A stretch of 7,253 nt of DNA, taken from positions 1-7,253 of the forward strand of contig URXS01000096.1 in assembly GCA_900551885.1 (NCBI GenBank), in the 5' to 3' direction. Every line of letters starts with the position of its first letter. The first letter of the stretch is position 1. The notes beneath the pieces were generated by a model, which worked only from the letters and a program-made list of their open reading frames with translations, was not told where the DNA came from and searched no databases. The stretch is from an uncultured Oscillibacter sp. (GTDB taxonomy: Bacteria; Bacillota; Clostridia; Oscillospirales; Oscillospiraceae). The position numbers were made by a program, and so were the translations under genes. Below, in pieces: positions 1 to 5,595 of this stretch.

Positions 1-585
1 ACCGTCACCGAGGACTTCTGCCGCCGGGCGGCGGCGCTGCCGGACCTGTGCCCCCAGTTCCACCTGTCCCTCCAGAGCGGCTGCGACGAGACACTGCGCC
101 GCATGAACCGCAAGTACGACACCGCCCGGTACCTCCAGTCCGTGGAGCTGCTGAACCGGTTCTTTGACCGGCCTGCCGTCACCACGGACCTGATCACCGG
201 CTTCCCGGAGGAGACGGAGGCGGAGTTTGAACAGACCCTGGCCTTTATCCGGGCCTGCGGCTTCGCCCGGATGCACATCTTCCCCTACTCCATCCGTCCC
301 GGCACCCCGGCGGCCAAGATGCGCCAGGTGCCCAAGTCCGTCAAGGAGGAACGGGCCCACCGGGCGGCGGCGGTGGCGGCGGAGCTGCGGAAGAACTATT
401 TAGAGGGCTGTGTGGGCGCCACCTATCCGGTCCTCTTCGAGCAGCCCAAGGAGGACTGGTTCTTCGGCCACGCCCCCAACTACGCCGAGGTGCTGGTGGA
501 GGGGACGGACCTCCACAATGAGATCCGCCCGGTGACCATTACCTCCACCGACGGAGAGTTTTTATACGGGACCATCAAGGAGTGA
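1..585 (+). CDS. mtaB: tRNA (t6A37-C2)-methylthiotransferase MtaB, 3' part (5' end outside window)
   Basis: MtaB (YqeV) is a radical-SAM enzyme that adds a methylthio group to C2 of N6-threonylcarbamoyladenosine at position 37 of ANN-decoding tRNAs, giving ms2t6A. The frame is open from base 1 to the TGA at 583-585, leaving 194 residues of a protein usually about 430-450 long. The N-terminal UPF0004 domain and the radical-SAM CxxxCxxC cluster lie upstream of the window. Visible here are the second half of the radical-SAM barrel, HLSLQSGCDETLRRMNR (local residues 21-37), DLITGFP (63-69) and RPGTP (99-103), and then a TRAM-like RNA-binding tail. The CDETLRRMNR signature fits MtaB better than MiaB (typically QSGSDxxLKxM) or RimO. 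The first ATG inside the window, at 103, is an internal methionine and not the start. The gene is followed after 4 nt by the YfbR gene, so the two are probably co-transcribed. Identification is by family recognition only. Confidence 0.9.
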   Translation, partial: TVTEDFCRRAAALPDLCPQFHLSLQSGCDETLRRMNRKYDTARYLQSVELLNRFFDRPAVTTDLITGFPEETEAEFEQTLAFIRACGFARMHIFPYSIRPGTPAAKMRQVPKSVKEERAHRAAAVAAELRKNYLEGCVGATYPVLFEQPKEDWFFGHAPNYAEVLVEGTDLHNEIRPVTITSTDGEFLYGTIKE

Positions 586-589
586 GACC

Positions 590-1165
590 ATGAACAGCCA
601 CTTTTTTGCCTATATCTCCCGGATGCGGTTCATCCAGCGCTGGGCCCTCATGCGCAACACCGCCCCGGAAAACGTTCAGGAGCACAGCCACCAGGTGGCT
701 GTGCTGGCCCACGCCCTGGCCCTGATCCGCAACGAGAAATTCGGCGGCCGGGTGGACCCGGGCCTGGTGGCGGCGGCGGCGCTGTACCACGATGCCAGCG
801 AGATCCTGACCGGCGACATGCCCACCCCCATCAAGTACGACAACCCCGCCATCCGCACCGCCTACAAGGACGTGGAGGCGGTGGCGGAGGGGAAGCTGCT
901 GCGGATGCTGCCGCCGGAGCTCCAGGATGCTTACGCTCCGGTGCTGACAGAAGTGGACCCGGAGGTGGAGCGGCTGGTGAAGGCGGCGGACAAGCTCTCC
1001 GCCCACATCAAGTGTTTGGAGGAGCTGAAGGCCGGCAACGCCGAGTTCCGGGAGGCCGCCGCCCAGACCCGAAAGGCGCTGGAGGCCTTCGATCTGCCGG
1101 AGGTGCGGTATTTCATGGAGACCTTCCTGCCCAGCTTCTCCCTGACCTTGGACGAGCTGAAATAA
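590..1165 (+). CDS. yfbR: YfbR-family 5'-deoxynucleotidase (HD domain)
   Basis: Cytosolic HD-domain phosphohydrolase that removes the 5'-phosphate from deoxynucleoside monophosphates. In E. coli YfbR does this with divalent metal and takes part in dNTP-pool balance and dUMP/thymidylate salvage. The 191-residue protein is close to the usual ~199 and aligns with E. coli YfbR along its length from memory: HFFAYISRMRFIQRW at the N-terminus, EHSHQ with H32, the HD pair H67-D68 followed by ASE, TGDMPTP (74-80), and the distal metal ligand D134 in AADKLSAHIKCLEEL. The conserved tail METFLPSFSLTLDEL is present. All expected metal ligands (H, HD, D) are intact. The ATG at 590 is preceded by AAGGAG at 577-582, which lies inside the end of mtaB, so translation is probably coupled. 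A hairpin terminator follows the TAA. Specificity for all dNMPs is assumed from the family. Confidence 0.93.
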   Translation: MNSHFFAYISRMRFIQRWALMRNTAPENVQEHSHQVAVLAHALALIRNEKFGGRVDPGLVAAAALYHDASEILTGDMPTPIKYDNPAIRTAYKDVEAVAEGKLLRMLPPELQDAYAPVLTEVDPEVERLVKAADKLSAHIKCLEELKAGNAEFREAAAQTRKALEAFDLPEVRYFMETFLPSFSLTLDELK

Positions 1166-1173
1166 AGGACGCG

Positions 1174-1217
1174 AAAGCGCCGCCCACGGTACGTGCCGTG
1201 GGCGGCGCTTTCCTTGT
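1174..1217. terminator. Probable bidirectional intrinsic terminator between converging genes
   Basis: A perfect 16-bp inverted repeat, AAAGCGCCGCCCACGG (1174-1189) and CCGTGGGCGGCGCTTT (1196-1211), encloses the 6-nt loop TACGTG. On the plus strand it is followed by TTTCCTTGTCT, a broken but T-rich tail. On the minus strand the stem ends in CTTT followed by a weaker tail. It sits 8 nt past the yfbR stop and 25 nt past the stop of the converging DUF4179 gene. It probably ends both transcripts, more efficiently for the plus-strand unit. Confidence 0.75.
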
Positions 1218-1236
1218 CTGCGTTGATTCTTCAGGT

Positions 1237-2361
1237 TTACTTCACTTCGATGGTGGCGTCTCCCACCTGAACCGCCGTCACCTGGCTCACATCCAGCAGG
1301 TCCAGGAAGCTAGTGGAGAAGGACACGGAGGTGGGATAGGGAGCGTCGGCGGGTCCGATGGTGCTTCCGCCAAGGCCCCGCGCCAGTCCCTTCAGGGGCG
1401 TCACGGTGCCGTCCCGGAACACCAGGGCGGTGGCCTGATACAGGTCCCTGGTCCCCGTAAAGGTTCCCAAATGGCTCTCCACCTGAATGGCGAAGGGGGA
1501 GAGGGTCACGTTCACCGTCTGGCCACCTTCCGGAGCCTGCCAGGTGCCCGTCAGGGTCTGGGAGACGTACTCCGGCTGGAAGGTGAGAAGGGCCGGGTGG
1601 TCCGCCAGGGCCGTCTCCATCCCGTCTGCGTCGACGATAGGGGGTGTCACCAGCAGCGTCAGAGGCTGGCTTCCCATGGTCTGGGTGTCAGATTCGGTGG
1701 TGTACCGGAGCAGATAGGTCAGGGTGTTGCTCTCCGAGTCATAGCCCTGGGTGGCCGTTTCGCTGGAACCGCCCTTGGCGAAGTGATAGGGCTCCAGGAC
1801 GGTGTCGTGCAGGTACTGGCTGTAAGAGGTGTAATCCGTCCAGTCCAGGCCGGCCCAGGTCTCGCCCTCCGCCGCCTTCAAGTCCTCCCAGGTGACATCC
1901 CCGGTGGCGTAATAGCGCACGCCCGGCGGAGAGAGGAAGGCGTCCTCGCTTTCATATACCTCCTGAAGCCATGCCCGGTCCACCGTGTCCGGCAACTGAT
2001 AGTCCAGCACCAGATAAATGGTGTCGTCGCTGACCAGGGCCTGCTGCACTGTCAGGGTCACGTCGTCGCAGACGCTGGTGACGAACACATCCTGGAAGGC
2101 CGCCTGACCCATGGGCGTGGAGGCGGCCTGCTCTCCAAACCGGCCGGTGAGAATGGCGTTCCAGTCCAGCGCCGCCCCGGCGGAGACCGTCAGGATCACC
2201 ACCAGCACCGCCGCCAGCGCCGCCTTTCGGAAAAAGCCTCTGGGGCGGAAGACCTGCCGGTTCTCCGGCGGCTGGGCCGCCAGCACCTTCTGCCGCAGCC
2301 GCTGCTCCAGCCCCTCCGGTGGGGCGCAGTGTTCCATGGCACTTTGATAGCGTTTCATCAT
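1237..2361 (-). CDS. Membrane-anchored DUF4179-type anti-sigma factor / ECF regulator
   Basis: Probable single-pass membrane regulator of the ECF sigma factor encoded just upstream. With the ATG at 2361 it has 374 residues. The N-terminus (1-45) is a short, charged, presumably cytoplasmic segment that would bind the sigma factor. Residues 47-65 form one hydrophobic segment (AALAAVLVVILTVSAGAAL). The remaining ~310 residues are presumably extracellular and rich in Thr/Ser/beta-type sequence. The region around and after the membrane segment resembles DUF4179, and the SPFAIQVE stretch near residues 280-310 resembles the C-terminal domain often found with it (DUF5643-like). There is no HxxxCxxC zinc-finger motif of the usual ZAS anti-sigma type. 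The frame stays open upstream to 2646, but that part lies over the sigma gene. The start ATGATG overlaps the sigma stop codon (GCATGATGAAA) and has GGGAGGG just ahead, so 2361 (or 2358) is preferred. Coupled translation implies a 1:1 partner. The signal sensed is unknown. Confidence 0.82.
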   Translation of the reverse strand: MMKRYQSAMEHCAPPEGLEQRLRQKVLAAQPPENRQVFRPRGFFRKAALAAVLVVILTVSAGAALDWNAILTGRFGEQAASTPMGQAAFQDVFVTSVCDDVTLTVQQALVSDDTIYLVLDYQLPDTVDRAWLQEVYESEDAFLSPPGVRYYATGDVTWEDLKAAEGETWAGLDWTDYTSYSQYLHDTVLEPYHFAKGGSSETATQGYDSESNTLTYLLRYTTESDTQTMGSQPLTLLVTPPIVDADGMETALADHPALLTFQPEYVSQTLTGTWQAPEGGQTVNVTLSPFAIQVESHLGTFTGTRDLYQATALVFRDGTVTPLKGLARGLGGSTIGPADAPYPTSVSFSTSFLDLLDVSQVTAVQVGDATIEVK

Positions 2362-2822
2362 GCTCCCTCCCATGTCTGCCGCAGGGCGTCCCGGCCCCGC
2401 TTCAGCCGCATTTTCACTGTGGGCACCGTCACGCCCAAAAGCCCCGCGATCTCCCGCAGGGAGTAGCCCTCCCAGTAGTGGAGATGCAGCACGGTCCGCT
2501 GGTGCTCCGGCAGTTCCGCCACCTGTTCCAGCAGTCCCAGCTCCTCCGCCGTCACCGTGTCGGAGGCGGTCTCCAGCGGCAGATCGGACCGGCTGGACTG
2601 CTTCCAGGCGTCCCGGCACTGGTTCAGTGCCACCCGAAACAGCCACCGCCGCTCGTGGTCCGGCGAGGCGAAGGACGGCGCCCGATACAGCCGTTTGTAA
2701 AAGACCTCCTGCAAAACATCCTCCGCGTCGGCCGGGTTCTTCATTTGCAGCAGACAGAACCGGTACAGGGATGGACCATAGGCCCGGTAGACCTCCTCAA
2801 ACAGCCGTTCCTGCTCCGTCAT
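2358..2822 (-). CDS. ECF-family RNA polymerase sigma factor
   Basis: Cytosolic alternative sigma factor of the extracytoplasmic-function type, which directs RNA polymerase to a small regulon and is normally held inactive by its partner anti-sigma protein. It has 154 residues, typical for ECF factors. Region 2 occupies about residues 8-70, including DAEDVLQEVF (-10 recognition and core binding). Region 4 occupies about 98-150, with LPEHQRTVLHLHYWEGYS, then the helix-turn-helix REIAGLLGVTVPTVKMRLKR that contacts the -35 element. Regions 1 and 3 are absent, as expected. The ATG at 2822 is preceded by a strong Shine-Dalgarno (AGAAGGAGGTGA) at ordinary spacing. Its stop overlaps the start of the DUF4179 anti-sigma gene by 4 nt. 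Because recG ends just upstream with a strong terminator, the promoter must lie within about 60 nt of the start. The regulon cannot be told from sequence alone. Confidence 0.93.
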   Translation of the reverse strand: MTEQERLFEEVYRAYGPSLYRFCLLQMKNPADAEDVLQEVFYKRLYRAPSFASPDHERRWLFRVALNQCRDAWKQSSRSDLPLETASDTVTAEELGLLEQVAELPEHQRTVLHLHYWEGYSLREIAGLLGVTVPTVKMRLKRGRDALRQTWEGA

Positions 2823-2846
2823 CGTCTCACCTCCTTCTGTTGTTGT

Positions 2847-2873
2847 TACGAATGAGCGGGCGGAAAGGTCACG
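2847..2873 (-). promoter_or_regulatory. Candidate ECF-type promoter for the minus-strand sigma operon
   Basis: Read on the minus strand, CGTGAC (2873-2868) is followed 17 nt later by CGTA (2850-2847). The first matches the ECF -35 consensus TGTAAC/TGAAAC at 4 of 6 positions and is followed by CTTT; the second matches a SigW-like -10. The gap between the recG terminator and this sigma start is only about 60 nt and contains no sigma-A -10 box. This supports a promoter here, possibly autoregulated, but the match is modest. Confidence 0.35.
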
Positions 2874-2882
2874 CCGCCGCTG

Positions 2883-2926
2883 AAAAAATCCGGCGCCGGG
2901 GGAGAAAACATCCTCCGGCGCCGGAT
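2883..2926 (-). terminator. Intrinsic terminator of recG
   Basis: On the minus strand a 12-bp perfect stem (ATCCGGCGCCGG at 2926-2915 with CCGGCGCCGGAT at 2899-2888) extends past one mismatch by three more pairs and is followed by six T residues. It lies 7 nt beyond the recG stop codon. This is a textbook rho-independent terminator and separates recG from the downstream sigma/anti-sigma operon on the same strand. Confidence 0.9.
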
Positions 2927-2933
2927 GCGCCTG

Positions 2934-4985
2934 TCAGTTCATGGTATCCGCCGCCTGGTCGAACAGGCGGCGGACCCGCTCCGCCGTGGCGGGGTGGGCG
3001 GACAGCTCCGGGTCTGACGCCAGCAGTTCCAGAGCCGCCTGCTGGGCCTCCTGCAGCAGCTTGGTGTCGCAGCCCAGGTCCGCGATCTTGAGGCCCGGCA
3101 ATCCGTGCTGCCGGACGCCGAAGAAGTCGCCAGGGCCCCGGAGCCGCAGGTCCTCCTCGGCGATTTTGAAGCCGTCGGCGGTTTTCGTCATGACCTTCAG
3201 CCGCTCTTTCGTCTCTTCGTTGCGGTTGTCGGAGATCAGGATGCAGTAGGACTGCCACTGGCCCCGGCCCACCCGGCCCCGGAGCTGGTGGAGCTGGCTG
3301 AGGCCGAAGCGCTCCGCGTTTTCCACCACCATGACGGCGGCGTTGGGCACGTCCACCCCCACCTCGATCACGGTGGTGGACACCAGGATGTGGCTCTCCC
3401 CCGCGGCGAAGGCAGCCATGACCGCCTCCTTTTCCTTTGGCTTCATCTTCCCGTGGACATAGGCTACCTTCAGCTCCGGAAAGACCTCCTCTTGGAGCTT
3501 CTTGGCATACTCCGTCACCGCCTTACGGTCGTCGCTGGCGGTGTCGTCGCTTTGCTCCACCATCGGGCAGACGATGTAGGCCTGCCGTCCCTGGCCGATC
3601 AGCTTGCGGAGGAAGGCGTAGATCCGCTGGTGATAGCTGCCGGGCACGGCGTAGGTCTCCACCGGCCGCCGCCCGGGCGGGAGCTGGTCGATGACGGACA
3701 CATCCAGGTCTCCGTACAAAATCAGCGCCAACGTTCGGGGAATGGGTGTGGCGGACATGACCAGGGTGTGGGGGTGCTCTCCCTTTTCCGCCAGGGCCGC
3801 CCGCTGGCCTACGCCGAAGCGGTGCTGCTCGTCGGTGACCACCAGGCCTAAGTCTGCATAGTCCAGGCCGCCGGTGATCAGGGCGTGGGTGCCGATGGCG
3901 AAGTCGATCTCCCCGGTGGCAAGCTGCTCCGCGATGGATTTTTTGGTTTTGGTGGGGGTGGAGCCGGTCAGCAGGGCGCACCGGATGCCAAGATGCTCCA
4001 TCAGGGGGGCCAGGCCCTCGTAGTGCTGCCGGGCCAGGATCTCCGTAGGGGCCATCAGGGCTGCCTGTCGGCCGTTTTTCACGGCGAAGTACACACAGGC
4101 GGCGGCCACCATGGTCTTGCCGGAGCCCACGTCTCCCTGGACAAGGCGGTTCATGGGCACGCCGGAGGTCATGTCGGCCAGGGCCTCCTCCACGCAGCGC
4201 CGCTGGGCGTCCGTCAGCGTGAAGGGCAGGGCACCATAGAAGGGCGCCATATCCACGGCGGCGCAGGGGGGCACGTGGACCACCTCCCGGCGCCGGCGCA
4301 GGCGCTGGAGGCCGATGGTGAAGAGGAACAGCTCCTCGAAGGCCAGCCGCCGCCGGGCCAGGGCCAGGGCCTCGGTGCTCTCCGGGAAGTGGATGTTCTC
4401 GTAGGCAAAATTGATGCGGCACAGGTGGTGGGCCCGGCGCACCTCGTCCGGCAGCACATCCGGCAGGATGTCCGCACAGGCGTCCAGCCCCTGGCGGATG
4501 GACCGGGACAGCACCAACTGGCTGACCCCGGCGGTCAGGGGATAGATGGGCACGATGCGGCCGGTGACCTCCCGCCGCCCCAGAGGCTCCACCACCGGGG
4601 AGGCCATCTGCCGCCGCAGCAGGTTTCCCTCGGCCCGGCCATAGAACACGTAGGTCTCTCCCTGGCGCAGGTTGGATTTCAGCCAGGTCTGGTTGAAGAA
4701 GGTCACGTCCAGAGTACCGGACTCATCCACCGCCCGGACCTTCACCAGGTCCATGCCCTTGCGGATGTGGGCCACCGTTGGCGTCGAGGCCACCATGGCC
4801 GCCACACAGGCACTCTCCCCCGGCACCAGATCGGCGATCCGGTGAAATTCCGTCCGGTCCTCATACCGGCGGGGCAGCCAGGAGATCAGGTCCCGCAGCG
4901 TTTCGATGCCCAGCTTTTGCAGGGACTTGGCCCGCTGGGGACCGATGCCCTTGATGGATTGCACATGGGTGGAAAGGTCTGCCAT
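2934..4985 (-). CDS. recG: ATP-dependent DNA helicase RecG
   Basis: RecG is a superfamily-2 double-stranded DNA translocase that remodels stalled replication forks and branch-migrates Holliday junctions and D-/R-loops in the cytosol. The 683-residue product has the full family length and architecture. It begins with an N-terminal helix-hairpin-helix-like segment (IKGIGPQRAK, 11-20), followed by the wedge/OB-fold region (about 55-150). The helicase core carries Walker A GDVGSGKT (284-291), DEQH box (385-388, within TDEQHRFGVGQR), motif III SATPIPRT (411-418) and motif VI QLRGRVGRG (567-575). The C-terminal TRG region contains GPGDFFGVRQHGLP (617-630). No key residue is missing. The ATG at 4985 is chosen because AGAGGAGG lies 6 nt ahead. 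An in-frame GTG at 5006 would add seven residues but places that Shine-Dalgarno inside the gene. The gene appears to be transcribed alone, from the promoter at 5021-5049 to the terminator at 2883-2926. Confidence 0.97.
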   Translation of the reverse strand: MADLSTHVQSIKGIGPQRAKSLQKLGIETLRDLISWLPRRYEDRTEFHRIADLVPGESACVAAMVASTPTVAHIRKGMDLVKVRAVDESGTLDVTFFNQTWLKSNLRQGETYVFYGRAEGNLLRRQMASPVVEPLGRREVTGRIVPIYPLTAGVSQLVLSRSIRQGLDACADILPDVLPDEVRRAHHLCRINFAYENIHFPESTEALALARRRLAFEELFLFTIGLQRLRRRREVVHVPPCAAVDMAPFYGALPFTLTDAQRRCVEEALADMTSGVPMNRLVQGDVGSGKTMVAAACVYFAVKNGRQAALMAPTEILARQHYEGLAPLMEHLGIRCALLTGSTPTKTKKSIAEQLATGEIDFAIGTHALITGGLDYADLGLVVTDEQHRFGVGQRAALAEKGEHPHTLVMSATPIPRTLALILYGDLDVSVIDQLPPGRRPVETYAVPGSYHQRIYAFLRKLIGQGRQAYIVCPMVEQSDDTASDDRKAVTEYAKKLQEEVFPELKVAYVHGKMKPKEKEAVMAAFAAGESHILVSTTVIEVGVDVPNAAVMVVENAERFGLSQLHQLRGRVGRGQWQSYCILISDNRNEETKERLKVMTKTADGFKIAEEDLRLRGPGDFFGVRQHGLPGLKIADLGCDTKLLQEAQQAALELLASDPELSAHPATAERVRRLFDQAADTMN

Positions 4986-5020
4986 GGGCCGCCTCCTCTC
5001 TTGCACAGTACATTTGTTCC

Positions 5021-5049
5021 ATTATATAATACCCACCGGGAAAAAACAA
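5021..5049 (-). promoter_or_regulatory. Sigma-A-type promoter of recG
   Basis: On the minus strand a perfect -10 box TATAAT (5026-5021) lies 17 nt downstream of TTGTTT (5049-5044), which matches the -35 consensus at its TTG core. This is the only AT-rich patch in a very GC-rich region and lies about 36 nt ahead of the recG ATG. The weak -35 suggests modest constitutive expression. Confidence 0.65.
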
Positions 5050-5071
5050 CGCGGCTTTTTTGCCGAAAGAT

Positions 5072-5097
5072 TGTAACGAACGGGCGGCGGCGCCGTC
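5072..5097 (+). promoter_or_regulatory. ECF-type (probably autoregulated) promoter of the plus-strand sigma operon
   Basis: TGTAAC (5072-5077) is followed after exactly 16 nt by CGTC (5094-5097) and then CTA. Both elements and the spacing match ECF promoters of Firmicutes such as SigW/SigX/SigM (TGAAAC or TGTAAC, 16-17 nt, CGTA/CGTC). It is 25 nt upstream of an ECF sigma gene, the usual arrangement for autoregulation, and lies back-to-back with the recG promoter on the other strand. Confidence 0.7.
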
Positions 5098-5121
5098 CTA
5101 TGGGAGAAGGGAGGGAGAGCG

Positions 5122-5595
5122 TTGCCGGATTTTGAGGCGGTGTACCGGGCGCATTTTGCCGATGTGTACCGCTACGCCCTGGCCCTGAGCCGGGATGAGC
5201 AGACCGCGGAGGAGGTGACCCAGGAGACCTTTGTCAGGGCCCTCACCGCCATCGGCCAGTTCCGGGGACAGTGCCAGCTCCGGGTGTGGCTGTGCCAGAT
5301 CGCCCGGAACCAGTACCTGTCGTTGTGCCGGGAGCGGAGACACTTCGCGGACCGGGAGAACGAGGCCGGGGACAGCGGCATCGAGGAGGGCTTTGTCGAC
5401 CGGGATACCGCCCGGCATCTCCACCGGCTGCTTCACCAGATGCCGGAGCCCTACAAGGAGGTGTTCTCCCTGCGGACCTTTGGAGAGCTGCCCTTTGCCC
5501 AGATCGGGGAGCTGTTCGGAAAATCGGAGAGCTGGGCCCGGGTCACCTACTTCCGGGCCCGGCAGAAGCTGAAGGAGGGATTGGATGGAACATGA
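5122..5595 (+). CDS. ECF-family RNA polymerase sigma factor with zinc-finger anti-sigma partner
   Basis: Cytosolic ECF sigma factor of 157 residues. Region 2 spans about residues 3-73 (FEAVYRAHFADVYRYALALS, then AEEVTQETFVRAL and a basic WLCQIARNQYLSLCRERR segment). Region 4 spans about 102-152 (MPEPYKEVFSLRTFGEL, then the helix-turn-helix FAQIGELFGKSESWARVTYFRARQKL). The start is TTG at 5122: it is preceded by GGGAGGG, and there is no in-frame ATG or GTG nearby (the ATG at 5100 is in another frame). A protein beginning at DFEAVYRAHF fits the normal ECF N-terminus. Its end overlaps the next gene by 11 nt, so the anti-sigma partner is translationally coupled. A matching ECF promoter lies just upstream. 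It differs clearly in sequence from the sigma factor at 2358-2822, so the two are not a recent duplication. Confidence 0.92.
   Translation: MPDFEAVYRAHFADVYRYALALSRDEQTAEEVTQETFVRALTAIGQFRGQCQLRVWLCQIARNQYLSLCRERRHFADRENEAGDSGIEEGFVDRDTARHLHRLLHQMPEPYKEVFSLRTFGELPFAQIGELFGKSESWARVTYFRARQKLKEGLDGT

Noticed and set aside
1012..2466. A long open frame of 484 codons on the plus strand, antisense to the DUF4179 and sigma genes
   Set aside because: It is a GC-rich shadow. Its translation is low-complexity Gly/Arg/His-rich with no domain, whereas the minus strand encodes recognisable families with proper starts.
2362..2646. Upstream extension of the DUF4179 gene to 2646
   Set aside because: It would lie across most of region 4 and the linker of the sigma gene in another frame. 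Its translation is Gly/Ala-rich and without motif, and the ATGATG at 2361-2356 has a good ribosome binding site.
4986..5006. GTG start for recG at 5006
   Set aside because: It would put the AGAGGAGG ribosome binding site inside the coding region. The ATG at 4985 is ideally spaced and gives the usual RecG N-terminus.
5053..5066. Small hairpin CGGC-TTTTTT-GCCG in the recG/sigma intergenic region
   Set aside because: Four base pairs with a T6 loop and no T tail; too weak for a terminator or riboswitch, and it sits among promoter elements.
3885..5135. A 416-codon plus-strand open frame antisense to recG
   Set aside because: It lies opposite intact recG and shows no family signature or credible ribosome binding site; it is a codon-bias artefact.
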